From the NCBI RefSeq assembly GCF_014170305.1, contig NZ_LZZT01000017.1:1-64000 (forward strand): a DNA stretch of 64,000 nt. Reading direction: 5' to 3'. The notes below the pieces were generated by a model. It did no database searches and had not been told where the DNA came from. It was given only the letters and a program-made list of their open reading frames with translations. The position numbers and the translations under genes were made by a program. This document shows positions 19,547 through 32,209 of the stretch, piece by piece; the first letter of the stretch is position 1, and every line of letters begins with the position of its first letter. Origin of the DNA: Achromobacter sp. UMC71 (lineage in GTDB: Bacteria > Pseudomonadota > Gammaproteobacteria > Burkholderiales > Burkholderiaceae_B).

Positions 19547-20185
19547 TCAGAAGCGGTAGCCGACGCCCATCGTCAGCACCCACGGGTCGATGCGCGCGGT
19601 GCCGATGTGTTCGCCATTCAGCTTCACCTTCGACTTGATGTCGATGTAGCGGATGTCGGCGTTCATGAACCAGCGTTCGCTGATCTTGATGTCCGCGCCC
19701 AGTTGCGCGGCCACACCCCACGAGTCTCCCATCTTCAGGTCCGAACCCTTCAGGGCGCCTTCGGCCTTGGTGTCGAAGAACTTGGTGTAGTTGATGCCCA
19801 CGCCGATGTACGGCTGGATCATGCTGTCAGGCAGGATGTGCCATTGCAGGCTGAGCGTGGGCGGCAATTGCTTGCTGGAGCCGATCTTGCCCAGGCCGCT
19901 GCCGCTCACGTCGTGCTGGAACGGCCAGGCGCCCAGCAGTTCGATGCCGATGTTGCGCGTGGCCATGTAGGCCAGCGTGAAGCTGGGGCGCACGTTGTTG
20001 TTGGCGTCCAGCTTGACGCTGCCGTCCAGCACGGTGCCGTTGTTCGAGGCAGGGCGGACCTGCGTGGCGCCCACCCGGAACAGGATGTCGCCGGCTTCGT
20101 GGGCCTGGGCGGGGGCGGCAAACGCGCCGGCAGCGATCAGGCCGGCGATGGCGGTGGCGCGGATACGCCCATTCAGCGAAAACAT
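19547..20185 (-). CDS. ompW: OmpW-family outer-membrane porin
   Basis: OmpW is a small 8-stranded beta-barrel in the outer membrane that forms a narrow hydrophobic channel. The 212-residue precursor has a signal peptide ending PAQAHEAGD, then VRVGATQV-like repeats. It ends in YRF, the C-terminal Phe signature needed for Bam recognition. Family blocks LLGAWPFQHD and LSLQWHILPDSMIQPYIGVGINYT are present. An FNR-like site lies 62 bp upstream, and ompW is FNR-controlled in enteric bacteria. Confidence 0.93.
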   Translation of the reverse strand: MFSLNGRIRATAIAGLIAAGAFAAPAQAHEAGDILFRVGATQVRPASNNGTVLDGSVKLDANNNVRPSFTLAYMATRNIGIELLGAWPFQHDVSGSGLGKIGSSKQLPPTLSLQWHILPDSMIQPYIGVGINYTKFFDTKAEGALKGSDLKMGDSWGVAAQLGADIKISERWFMNADIRYIDIKSKVKLNGEHIGTARIDPWVLTMGVGYRF

Positions 20186-20247
20186 TTTCTTCTCCGATCT
20201 TTCCTTGGGGTGAGTGGAAAGGTTCGCAGACCCGGCGCCGGCGCCGG

Positions 20248-20261
20248 TTGATATGCGTCAA
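20248..20261 (-). promoter_or_regulatory. FNR/Anr-like site upstream of ompW
   Basis: TTGAT-ATGC-GTCAA matches the FNR half-site consensus TTGAT-N4-ATCAA at 9 of 10 positions. Its centre is about 69 bp before the ompW start, so a transcript starting at 41 bp downstream of the centre would have a leader of about 28 nt. This fits oxygen-responsive control of ompW. Confidence 0.6.
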
Positions 20262-20338
20262 ACGCAGCGGGCAAGCCGTGGCCGCCGTGGCTGCACTGCA
20301 ACAACAGACGGCGCAGACAGCAAGCGCAAGGGGGAGAA

Positions 20339-20866
20339 TCAGGCCAGCGCGGCCAGGAATATGGCGGCGCCGAGCCCCAGCATCAGAAAGGGGCTGACCC
20401 GCGTGTAGACCAGCGCCAGCGTGGACGCGGCGGCCACGCCCCAGGCCCAGGCGCCGCCCTCGGCGGCGCGCAGCACGGTGCAGGAAGACGCCAGGATCAT
20501 GCCGGCGGCTACCGGCACCAGCCCGGCTTCGATGGCGCGCACGCAGGTGGCGTGGCGGTAGCGGGCCCAGACCCGCGCCAGCGCATAGATCAGCAGCGAA
20601 CAGGGCAGGAAGATGGCGATCGACGCCGCGATCGCGCCGCCCCATCCGCCCACGTGCCAGCCGATCAGCGTCACCAGCAGCGAGGCCGGACCGGGGGTGA
20701 TGCGCGACAGCGCAAAGTAGTCCAGGAACTGCGATTCGTTGATCCAGCCATAGCTGTCCACGGCCTGGCGGTGGATATCGGGCAGGATGCTTTGGCCGCC
20801 GCCCACCGTCAGGAACGACAGCGGCGTGAAGACCGAGAACAGATCGTGCAGCATCGTCAGGTTCAT
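20339..20866 (-). CDS. ChrA-family transporter, second half-size subunit
   Basis: This is a half-length chromate ion transporter (CHR) family membrane protein. The 175-residue protein has hydrophobic helices and the CHR domain block LSFLTVGGGQSILPDI, followed by LSRITPGPASLLVTLIGWHVGG. Short CHR proteins work as pairs of two subunits with opposite topology. The ATG at 20866 overlaps the preceding CHR gene by 4 bp. Whether the substrate is chromate, sulfate or another anion is not clear from sequence. Confidence 0.85.
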   Translation of the reverse strand: MNLTMLHDLFSVFTPLSFLTVGGGQSILPDIHRQAVDSYGWINESQFLDYFALSRITPGPASLLVTLIGWHVGGWGGAIAASIAIFLPCSLLIYALARVWARYRHATCVRAIEAGLVPVAAGMILASSCTVLRAAEGGAWAWGVAAASTLALVYTRVSPFLMLGLGAAIFLAALA

Positions 20867-21441
20867 GGCTGCCGCCCCTGGCGCCGCAGGCGGCTGTAGG
20901 CGATGCCGATGGACAGCGGCGCCATGGCGCCCACCACCCACAGTAGCGGCAGGCGCAGCAGGAAGATGGCGGCAAACGTCACGCCCATGATCGCGGCGGG
21001 CACCCATCCGACCAGCGCGCGCCGCGCGGCCCGCAAGCCCGTCTGCAGCGATACGCCCACCGCCGCGGCCGCGACTCCGGCCATGGCGACGTGCAGCCCC
21101 TGCGATTGCGCCATGCTGGCGAACAGCGCGGCCGCGCCGATCGCCACGATCATCGGCGGCACCGTGATGCCCAGGCCGCCCAGCAATGCGCCGGGGCCGC
21201 CGCGCAGCCGGAAGCCGATCCAGATCGCCAGGTTCACCACGTTCACGCCGGGAAAGGACTGCGCCAGGGCCAGGCCGCTGAGAAAGTCGGATTCCGACAT
21301 CCAGCGCCGGTGCTGCACGAATTCGCGCATCATCCAGCCGCTCAGGCCGCCGCCGAAGCTGGTCAGGCCGACCTTGGTGAAGGCCCGGAAAATCTGCGGC
21401 AGCGTCGGCGGGGCGGCAAGTTCGGGGTCGGCGGTGGACAT
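20863..21441 (-). CDS. ChrA-family transporter, first half-size subunit
   Basis: This is the first member of a short-chain chromate transporter pair, 192 residues from the ATG at 21441. The block FTKVGLTSFGGGLSGWMMRE is the N-terminal CHR signature, and LALAQSFPGVNVVNLAIWIG is the second conserved segment. Another in-frame ATG ten codons earlier (21471) is possible. It overlaps the second subunit gene by 4 bp. It lies beyond the gltD terminator, so it has its own promoter. Confidence 0.85.
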   Translation of the reverse strand: MSTADPELAAPPTLPQIFRAFTKVGLTSFGGGLSGWMMREFVQHRRWMSESDFLSGLALAQSFPGVNVVNLAIWIGFRLRGGPGALLGGLGITVPPMIVAIGAAALFASMAQSQGLHVAMAGVAAAAVGVSLQTGLRAARRALVGWVPAAIMGVTFAAIFLLRLPLLWVVGAMAPLSIGIAYSRLRRQGRQP

Positions 21442-21500
21442 GGCGTGGGCGGCGGCGGTTCGATGCCGCATCTTACGGAAACGAATATGTCGGTTGCCTG

Positions 21501-21543
21501 AAAAAACTTCGCCGCCTTGGCATCCAGTGCGCAAGGCGGCGAA
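21501..21543 (-). terminator. Rho-independent terminator after gltD
   Basis: On the minus strand a perfect 12-bp stem (TTCGCCGCCTTG with CAAGGCGGCGAA) and a 12-nt loop are followed, one base later, by TTTTTT. It lies just after the gltD stop and is the clear end of the gltBD transcript. Confidence 0.9.
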
Positions 21544-21566
21544 ATCAGGGCGTCATGCGCCGGGAA

Positions 21567-23033
21567 TCAGCGCGGCAGTTCGCTCGATCCCATCAAATAG
21601 GCGTCCACGGAACGGGCGCACTGGCGGCCTTCGCGGATGGCCCAGACCACCAGGGACTGGCCGCGGCGCATGTCGCCGGCGGTGAAGACCTTTTCCACGT
21701 TGGTGCGGTAGTCGTCGGTGTTGGCGCGCACGTTGCCGCGCGCATCGCGGTCCACGCCGAAGGCGTCCAGCACCGTCTGCACCGGCGACACGAAGCCCAT
21801 GGCCAGCAGCACCAGGTCGGCCTTGATCTCGAATTCCGAGCCTTCGACCTCGCGCATCTTCATCTGGCCGGTGGACTCGTCCTTGAACCATTCGACACGG
21901 GCGCCGACCAGCTTTTCGACCTTGCCATTGCTGCCCTTGAGCAGCTTGGTGGTCACCGACCAGTCGCGGTCGCAGCCTTCCTCGTGCGAGGACGACGTGC
22001 GCATCTTCAGCGGCCAGTAGGGCCACGTCATGGTCTTGTTCTCGGACTCGGGCGGCTGGGGCATCAGTTCGAACTGCGTGACCGAGGCCGCGCCGTGGCG
22101 GTTGCTGGTGCCCACGCAGTCGGAGCCGGTGTCGCCGCCACCGATCACCACCACATGCTTGCCCTTGGCCAGCGTCTGGTCGGTGAGGCGGTCGCCCGCC
22201 ACGGCCTTGTTCTGCTGGCGCAGGAAGTCCATGGCGAAATACACGCCCGACAGTTCACGGCCCGGCACCGGCAGGTCGCGCGGCGTTTCCGAGCCGCCGC
22301 TCATCACCACGGCGTCGAATTCGGCCAGCAGCGATTGCGGGGTGCGCACGGTCAGGCCGTCGGCCACCGGGTCAGACGGGTTGCCGATGTAGGTCGACGG
22401 CGCGAATTCCACGCCTTCGGCTTCCATCTGCGAGATGCGGCGGTCGATCTGGTGCTTTTCCAGCTTGAAATCGGGGATGCCGTAGCGCAGCAGGCCGCCG
22501 ATGCGGTCGCTCTTTTCGAACAGGGTCACCGAGTGGCCGGCGCGTGCCAGCTGCTGCGCGCAGGCCATGCCGGCGGGGCCGGAGCCCACGACGGCGACCT
22601 TCTTGCCGGTCTTGCGGGCTGGCAACAGCGGTGTGACCCAGCCTTCGGCCCAGCCCTTGTCGATGATCGCGTGTTCGATGGACTTGATGCCGACAGCGTC
22701 GCTGTTGATGTTCAAGGTACAGGCGGCTTCACACGGCGCCGGGCAGATGCGGCCGGTGAACTCGGGGAAGTTGTTGGTGGAGTGCAGCACGTCCAGCGCA
22801 CGGCGCCAGTCCTGCCGGTACACCAGGTCGTTCCAGTCCGGAATGATGTTGTTGACCGGGCAGCCGTTGTTGCAGAACGGAATGCCGCAGTCCATGCAGC
22901 GCGCCGCCTGCTGCTTGGCTTGGTCGTCGGTCAGGTGCAGCACGAATTCGCGCCAGTTCTTCAGCCGCTTCTGCGGGGCCTCGGAGGCCTCCTGCAGACG
23001 CTGAAATTCCATAAAGCCGGTAATCTTTCCCAT
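21567..23033 (-). CDS. gltD: Glutamate synthase [NADPH] small subunit
   Basis: GltD takes electrons from NADPH through FAD and passes them via iron-sulfur clusters to GltB for glutamate formation. The 488-residue protein starts [12 protein letters not shown]. It has the cysteine-rich segment [14 protein letters not shown] for the [4Fe-4S] clusters, an FAD-binding [18 protein letters not shown] and an NADPH-binding [13 protein letters not shown]. The ATG at 23033 lies 8 bp after the gltB stop, and the two form one operon. The gene ends just before a strong terminator. Confidence 0.97.
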   Translation of the reverse strand: MGKITGFMEFQRLQEASEAPQKRLKNWREFVLHLTDDQAKQQAARCMDCGIPFCNNGCPVNNIIPDWNDLVYRQDWRRALDVLHSTNNFPEFTGRICPAPCEAACTLNINSDAVGIKSIEHAIIDKGWAEGWVTPLLPARKTGKKVAVVGSGPAGMACAQQLARAGHSVTLFEKSDRIGGLLRYGIPDFKLEKHQIDRRISQMEAEGVEFAPSTYIGNPSDPVADGLTVRTPQSLLAEFDAVVMSGGSETPRDLPVPGRELSGVYFAMDFLRQQNKAVAGDRLTDQTLAKGKHVVVIGGGDTGSDCVGTSNRHGAASVTQFELMPQPPESENKTMTWPYWPLKMRTSSSHEEGCDRDWSVTTKLLKGSNGKVEKLVGARVEWFKDESTGQMKMREVEGSEFEIKADLVLLAMGFVSPVQTVLDAFGVDRDARGNVRANTDDYRTNVEKVFTAGDMRRGQSLVVWAIREGRQCARSVDAYLMGSSELPR

Positions 23034-23041
23034 GGTATCCC

Positions 23042-27781
<4,740 letters not shown>

Positions 27782-27886
27782 GGCGCGCTCCGCAGTGAGC
27801 CTGCGTCGTAATGTTGCAGTGCAGGAGACGGACAATACCCTCGCCAGCAGTAGGGTGCAATAGGAATATAAGGGGTGTGACCCTAA

Positions 27887-27916
27887 TTTATATCATGCAC
27901 CGCCATAGAGCATTAA
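27887..27916 (-). promoter_or_regulatory. Possible gltB promoter
   Basis: On the minus strand TTAATG (27911-27916) and TATAAA (27887-27892) are separated by 18 bp and lie about 105 bp upstream of gltB. Both match sigma-70 hexamers only moderately, so this is a suggestion. Confidence 0.3.
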
Positions 27917-28069
27917 TATGGTGACGCATCAACAGCCGCGCCGTTAAAGGCCGGACGGGGACGTGCTTTTCATTGTGCGCTCACAAGGGTAGTGAAATCC
28001 CTATTTTGACGATGTTTCGTCCCCATTTATTTTGATATTTTGAGGGGCGTCGCGATGCGCTGCCACAGG

Positions 28070-28089
28070 GCATTTCGTCGGCGAAATGC
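28070..28089. repeat. Perfect palindrome 1 beside the RAYT-like gene
   Basis: GCATTTCG-TCGG-CGAAATGC is an 8-bp stem with a 4-nt loop. It lies 60 bp beyond the RAYT-like gene. It has no T-run and is not a terminator. REP palindromes are often found near RAYT genes; a single copy here does not prove that. Confidence 0.45.
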
Positions 28090-28093
28090 GACA

Positions 28094-28120
28094 CCGCCTG
28101 GCGGGGATCGCTTCAGGCGG
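28094..28120. repeat. Palindrome 2 beside the RAYT-like gene
   Basis: CCGCCTG and CAGGCGG form a 7-bp stem with a 13-nt loop, directly after palindrome 1. Together with palindrome 1 it resembles a paired REP unit, but no further copies were found in this window. Confidence 0.35.
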
Positions 28121-28124
28121 GCAT

Positions 28125-28145
28125 GAAAAAGCGCCCGAAGGCGCT
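28125..28145 (-). terminator. Rho-independent terminator of the RAYT-like gene
   Basis: On the minus strand AGCGCC-TTCG-GGCGCT, a 6-bp stem closed by a stable TTCG tetraloop, is followed by TTTTC. It begins a few bases after the stop codon of the RAYT-like gene. Confidence 0.75.
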
Positions 28146-28148
28146 ATG

Positions 28149-28919
28149 TCAGGAGGACGAGCCGCTGGTCGTCGGCGGTGACGCCGGCGTGGTGGCGGGG
28201 CCGGCTTCGGTGTCGGTCGTGGGTGCGACGGGTTTCTTGCGCGGACGTCCTCGCTGGCCCGGCGCGACCCGGCGGCTGGCGGTATGGGCCAGGCTGGCGA
28301 TGAAGTTCGCGCCGCCCAAGGCCCACTGACCGGAAACGGCCTGATCGATGCGCTGGGTTTCCTCGCGCGACAGGCCGTCCTGCAGGCGCTTGCGGTAATT
28401 GGCCTGGCGGTCGAACGGCGTATTGCCGCAAGCCCAGTAGTCCGCGTGATCCGATTGCCATTGCGCGGGCGCAGCCGTGGTGTTGCCGGTGTGGCTGGAG
28501 GCCGACGACCAGGGCCAGGAATCGGGGTCTTGCGAGGCGCCGCTGCGCACCGGGTAGGTTTCGAGCCAGACCAGGGCAGGCAGCACCCATGCGCCGGGTT
28601 CCAGCAAAGCGGACCGGTAGCGGCCGGCGAACACCCGGCCGCCCCGCAGGCGCGCGGCCAGGTTGCGGCCCAGCGTCTGCATCAGGCGCGGCAGACCTTC
28701 TTCGTCGGCCGGGGTGGCCAGAAGCAGGATGCGGTCGTTGGCGAGTAGCCAGCCGTGCACCGATACCCGGTGGCGCTGGGCGGATTCGCCCAGCCACGCG
28801 GCAAGCTGATTGAGGATGTCGGCCGGGGCGGGCTGGGACGGCGCCGCCAGCGGCTGAATGAAGTTGGCCTGCACCAGTTGGGGCAGCCCAGGGGCGTACA
28901 GACGGGGCAGACGGGCCAT
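28149..28919 (-). CDS. Domesticated RAYT-like (Y1 transposase family) protein with AT-hook-like tail
   Basis: The 256-residue protein follows the REP-associated tyrosine transposase layout: MARLPRLYAPGLPQ at the start, GRVFAGRYRSALL in the middle, and LETYPVRSGASQDPDSWPWSS near residues 119-139. The catalytic residues are gone. The usual NHVHLL (HUH motif) is NDRILL at residues 61-66, and the usual catalytic Tyr in LGRRY is Leu87 in LGRNL. The C-terminus adds GRPRKKP (224-230), like an AT-hook, and a Ser/Thr/Pro tail. The reading frame is intact and has its own terminator, so it is probably a working DNA-binding protein rather than a transposase. It is divergent in style from gltB but on the same strand. 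Confidence 0.8.
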   Translation of the reverse strand: MARLPRLYAPGLPQLVQANFIQPLAAPSQPAPADILNQLAAWLGESAQRHRVSVHGWLLANDRILLLATPADEEGLPRLMQTLGRNLAARLRGGRVFAGRYRSALLEPGAWVLPALVWLETYPVRSGASQDPDSWPWSSASSHTGNTTAAPAQWQSDHADYWACGNTPFDRQANYRKRLQDGLSREETQRIDQAVSGQWALGGANFIASLAHTASRRVAPGQRGRPRKKPVAPTTDTEAGPATTPASPPTTSGSSS

Positions 28920-29151
28920 AGTGTCAGGGCTTGCGCTTCCAGAAGAACGGGTTGTCTTCTCTTACTTATATAAATAGTGCCACGGTGGGCGCTGGTCAAG
29001 CCCCGTGATCACAATATGGGCACGGAATCGATACTTTTTATGAGAAGGACCCCGTTTCGGGCAGGTTAACATTCGGCGACGGATCGTCGTACCGTGGATA
29101 TACCCTAATCCCGTACGAATTTATTTCAGCCCCACAGCCCGGAGAACGCTC

Positions 29152-30015
29152 ATGCCCGCCGCCCTGGAACTCATTTCCCAGCATCGCTGTTTTGGCGGCA
29201 CGCAGCGCTACTACCGTCATGACTCGGCCGAGATCGGCCTGCCGATGCGCTTCTCGGTGTTCGTCCCGCCCCAGGCCGAGCAGGGGCCGGTGCCCGTGCT
29301 GTTCTACCTGGCCGGCCTGACCTGCACGGAAGAAACCTTCATGATCAAGGCGGGCGCCCAGCGCCTGGCCGCCGAACTGGGCGTGATGCTGGTGGCGCCC
29401 GATACCAGCCCGCGCGGCGCCAACGTGGCCGGCGAAGACGAAAGCTGGGACCTGGGCACGGGCGCCGGCTTCTACCTGGACGCCACCGCCGAGCCCTGGC
29501 GCGGGCACTACCGCATGGACAGCTACGTCACGCAGGAGCTGTATGGCATCGTTACCCGCACCCTGCCCGGCGACGCCGCGCGGGTCGGCATCTTCGGCCA
29601 CTCGATGGGCGGCCACGGCGCGCTGGTGCTGGCGCTGCGCAATCCAGGCAAGTTCCAGTCGGTCTCGGCCTTCGCGCCGATCGCCGCGCCCAGCCAGTGC
29701 CCCTGGGGCAGGAAGGCGTTCGGCGCCTACCTGGGCGACCATCCGGACGCCTGGGCGGCTTACGACGCATCCCTGCTGATGCGCGGCCTGCACCAGCCGT
29801 TCCCTGGCGGCATCCTGGTCGACCAGGGTACCGCCGACCAGTTCCTGGCCGAGCAGTTGTATCCCGAGGTATTCGAGGCCGCCTGCGCCGCCGCCGGCCA
29901 GCCGTTGACGCTGCGCCGTCAGGACGGCTACGACCACGGCTACTACTTTATCTCGACCTTCATCGAAGATCACATCCGGTTTCACGTCGAGCGGCTTGGA
30001 AAACCGGCCGTCTAG
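29152..30015 (+). CDS. fghA: S-formylglutathione hydrolase
   Basis: This esterase-D type enzyme hydrolyses S-formylglutathione to formate and glutathione, the last step of glutathione-dependent formaldehyde removal. The 287-residue protein has the nucleophile elbow GHSMGGHGA with Ser151, Asp229 in DQGTADQFL, and His262 in YDHGYYF. These are the full catalytic triad. The conserved CTEETFMIKAGAQR segment near residue 58 is diagnostic. The usual partner gene for glutathione-dependent formaldehyde dehydrogenase is not adjacent. Confidence 0.95.
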   Translation: MPAALELISQHRCFGGTQRYYRHDSAEIGLPMRFSVFVPPQAEQGPVPVLFYLAGLTCTEETFMIKAGAQRLAAELGVMLVAPDTSPRGANVAGEDESWDLGTGAGFYLDATAEPWRGHYRMDSYVTQELYGIVTRTLPGDAARVGIFGHSMGGHGALVLALRNPGKFQSVSAFAPIAAPSQCPWGRKAFGAYLGDHPDAWAAYDASLLMRGLHQPFPGGILVDQGTADQFLAEQLYPEVFEAACAAAGQPLTLRRQDGYDHGYYFISTFIEDHIRFHVERLGKPAV

Positions 30016-30113
30016 CGCCCCGCTTCTATACTGGGCAGCCTGCCGAGGCAGGCTCCCGGCGCCCTGTGCGTCGGGTCGCCAGGCCCGGCCTTCTTCGCAA
30101 AGGACCGCCTGAT

Positions 30114-30803
30114 TTGATCAACGGAATCGCCCCCTTCGTTTGGATCCTGCTGGCCGCGGTCGTCCTATTCCTGCCGGGCCTCGCGATGCTGCTGGGCAAG
30201 GGCGGTCCCCGCGACGAGCGCGGCCGCCGCAGCTTCCAGTTTCGGCCGGTGCGGCGCCTGTTCGGGCTGATGCTGCTGCTCCTGGGCGGGGTGTCCGGCT
30301 TGCTGGCGCTGTCGCTGGTGCAGTTCTTCCGGCTGACCACCGACGCGCCCGTCGCCCGGATCGAAGCGCGCCAACAGGCCGAGGGCCAGTACCAGGTCAG
30401 CGCCACCGCGCCGGGGGTGGGCGCCAAGCAGTACGTGCTGTACGGCGACCAATGGCAGATCGATGCGCGGGTCGTGCGTTGGCGCCTGCCGGCTCTGATG
30501 GCCGGCGTGCCGCCGCTGTATCGGCTGGAACGCCTGTCGGGCCGCTACAGCGATGTCGCCCGCGAGGCATCGGCCACGCGCTCGGTCCACGCCCTGGACG
30601 ACTGGCCGGCGCCGGACCTGGGCTCGCTCAAGCAAAGTTTTCCGAACTGGTTCCCCTTCGTCGATGTCCAATTTGGCAGCGCGGCCTACATGCCCCTGTT
30701 CGACGGCGCGAAGTACCAGGTGTTCATGGACCCTCGCGGCGCGCTGTTCGTCCGTCCGGACGGCGAGGCCACCGCCGAGGCCCTGAAGCGCCTGGGTTGG
30801 TAG
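30114..30803 (+). CDS. Membrane protein of unknown function
   Basis: A protein of about 229 residues starting at TTG (30114), which has AAAGGA at a suitable distance upstream. It has two hydrophobic helices (about residues 6-26 and 46-68). A polar domain follows with IEARQQAEGQYQV, LYGDQWQIDARVVRW and a C-terminal VDVQFGSAAYMP block. I recall similar proteins labelled as cation/multidrug efflux-like or hypothetical in beta- and gammaproteobacteria, but the sequence gives no mechanism. It lies about 100 bp downstream of fghA. Confidence 0.7.
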   Translation: MINGIAPFVWILLAAVVLFLPGLAMLLGKGGPRDERGRRSFQFRPVRRLFGLMLLLLGGVSGLLALSLVQFFRLTTDAPVARIEARQQAEGQYQVSATAPGVGAKQYVLYGDQWQIDARVVRWRLPALMAGVPPLYRLERLSGRYSDVAREASATRSVHALDDWPAPDLGSLKQSFPNWFPFVDVQFGSAAYMPLFDGAKYQVFMDPRGALFVRPDGEATAEALKRLGW

Positions 30804-30809
30804 AAAGAT

Positions 30810-30897
30810 GTGCCCCCACGCCGCAGGCGCTTCGCGCGCTTGCGGCCCCCGATGGGGCTGCCCGCCCTTGGGGCGGCCCGGCGGGCGGACGACGTTG
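30810..30897. repeat. Dispersed GC-rich hairpin repeat (Bordetella/Achromobacter type)
   Basis: The segment starts GTGCCCCCACGCCGC. It contains stacked hairpins such as GCCGCAGGCGC with GCGCTTGCGGC, CCCC-GAT-GGGG and CGCCC-TTG-GGGCG, then ends with GGCGGGCGG. I recall this pattern as an intergenic repeat in Bordetella and Achromobacter genomes; only one copy is visible here. It may end transcription of the upstream gene. Confidence 0.5.
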
Positions 30898-30967
30898 TTG
30901 TCGCAGCGTGAAATAAAAATGGGGACGCGTTAAGGAAAGGAAACTTTGACGCGCCGCAATAGTCGAA

Positions 30968-30994
30968 TTAGCACTCCCTTTACTAGAGTGCTAA
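30968..30994 (+). promoter_or_regulatory. CIRCE operator (HrcA site) upstream of rpoH
   Basis: TTAGCACTC-N9-GAGTGCTAA matches the CIRCE consensus at every position, with the correct 9-bp spacer. CIRCE is bound by the heat-shock repressor HrcA. It lies 46 bp before the chosen rpoH start, within or just after the promoter. A -35-like TTGACG sits at 30946-30951. This predicts that HrcA represses rpoH. Confidence 0.92.
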
Positions 30995-31040
30995 CATCGA
31001 ATCCATGTCGTTACCCCTTCGCTTTCCGGAGACCGCTGCT

Positions 31041-31925
31041 ATGAAACAACCCAGTACCTCGTTGGCCGCTTCCGGCAACGCCCTGGCGTTGGCCATTGCC
31101 AATCCGGGCGCACTCGGCACGATCGACGCGTACATTTCCGCGGTCAACCGCCTGCCGGTCCTGTCCGCCGAGCGCGAGACCGAACTCGGCCGCCGCCTGC
31201 GCGACCAGGAAGACCTGGGCGCCGCGCGCGAACTGGTGCTATCCCACCTGCGTCTGGTGGTGTCGGTGGCTCGTCAATACCTGGGCTACGGATTGCCCCA
31301 CGCCGACCTGATCCAGGAAGGCAACGTCGGCCTGATGAAAGCCGTGAAGCGCTTCGACCCCGAGCGCGGCGTGCGCCTGGTGTCGTTCGCCGTGCACTGG
31401 ATCAAGGCCGAAATCCACGAATACATCATTCGCAACTGGCGTCTGGTCAAGGTGGCCACCACCAAGGCCCAGCGCAAGCTGTTCTTCAATCTGCGCAGCA
31501 TGCGCCCCGACGGCCAGACGCTCGACCCTGAACAGGTCGATCACATCGCGCGCGAACTGAACGTGCGCCGCGAAGACGTGAGCGAAATGGAAGTGCGCTT
31601 GTCCGGCCGCGACATGTCGCTGGAAAACCAGGACGACGATGACGACAGCTACGCGCCCATCGCCTACCTGTCCGACGAAGGCCGCCAGGAACCGACCCGC
31701 GTGCTGGAACGCGCCGCGCGCGACCAGCTGCAAAGCAGCGGCCTGTCCAGCGCCCTCGAAGCCCTGGATCCGCGCTCGCGCCGCATCGTCGAAGCCCGCT
31801 GGCTGCAAGACGACGGCGGCGCCACGCTGCACGAACTGGCTCAGGAATTCGGCGTGTCCGCCGAACGCATCCGCCAGATCGAAGCGGCGGCGCTGAAGAA
31901 AATGCGCGGCAACCTCGCCGCCTGA
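31041..31925 (+). CDS. rpoH: RNA polymerase sigma-32 factor (heat shock)
   Basis: RpoH directs RNA polymerase to heat-shock promoters. The 294-residue protein has region 2 with HLRLVVSVARQYLGYGLPHADLIQEGNVGLMKA (read here in two blocks: HLRLVVSVARQYLGYGLPH and ADLIQEGNVGLMKA), the RpoH box QRKLFFNLR, and a region 4.2 helix-turn-helix ending LAQEFGVSAERIRQIEAAAL. I chose the ATG at 31041, which has GGAGA upstream; an in-frame ATG lies 12 codons earlier at 31005. It is preceded by a CIRCE operator and followed by a strong terminator, so it is a single-gene unit. Confidence 0.96.
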   Translation: MKQPSTSLAASGNALALAIANPGALGTIDAYISAVNRLPVLSAERETELGRRLRDQEDLGAARELVLSHLRLVVSVARQYLGYGLPHADLIQEGNVGLMKAVKRFDPERGVRLVSFAVHWIKAEIHEYIIRNWRLVKVATTKAQRKLFFNLRSMRPDGQTLDPEQVDHIARELNVRREDVSEMEVRLSGRDMSLENQDDDDDSYAPIAYLSDEGRQEPTRVLERAARDQLQSSGLSSALEALDPRSRRIVEARWLQDDGGATLHELAQEFGVSAERIRQIEAAALKKMRGNLAA

Positions 31926-31943
31926 TTCCGCTACGCGCCACGC

Positions 31944-31975
31944 AAAGGGCTGCCTTGGGCAGCCCTTTTCTTTTG
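31944..31975 (+). terminator. Rho-independent terminator of rpoH
   Basis: An 11-bp perfect stem (AAAGGGCTGCC with GGCAGCCCTTT, 3-nt loop) is followed by a T-rich tail (TTCTTTT). It lies 19 bp after the rpoH stop. Confidence 0.93.
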
Positions 31976-32104
31976 CGGGTGCCGATCACGGCCCCGGCGA
32001 CGAGTACCGTCCCGCATCAATAAATTGATACAAATTCATCGCGAAATAACGCACGATTCCAGAAACTTAATGAAGTCCGTACCGCCTAACTTCACGTAGA
32101 CCGC

Positions 32105-32209
32105 AAACTTTGGTTGGCAGTCTTGTCATCCGTCTCGGCTTCTCCTCTTTCCCCTCCCCTATGAGACGGATGCTTGCGGGGCACCACGCATATGGTGCCC
32201 CGTTTTTTA
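32105..32209 (+). ncRNA. Candidate small RNA with CU-rich anti-Shine-Dalgarno loop
   Basis: Between the rpoH terminator and the convergent gene there is no reading frame. The plus strand has a perfect 10-bp stem, CATCCGTCTC (32127-32136) with GAGACGGATG (32163-32172). Its 26-nt loop is almost only C and U (TTCTCCTCTTTCCCCTCCCC). Four bases later a second hairpin, GGGGCACCA with TGGTGCCCC, is followed by GTTTTTTATT, a textbook terminator on the plus strand only. Such loops pair with ribosome-binding sites of target mRNAs in known sRNAs. The 5' end is a guess; I could not assign a promoter. Confidence 0.6.

Larger units (their letters stand above)
27782..28148. other. gltB upstream region, AT-rich, with palindromes and no gene
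   Basis: This 367-bp gap holds the gltB promoter region and then an AT-richer stretch (about 27.96-28.05 kb) with ATTTTGACG and TTTATTTTGATATTTTGA. It ends with three adjacent palindromes, listed separately. I see no convincing coding sequence in it on either strand. Confidence 0.6.
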
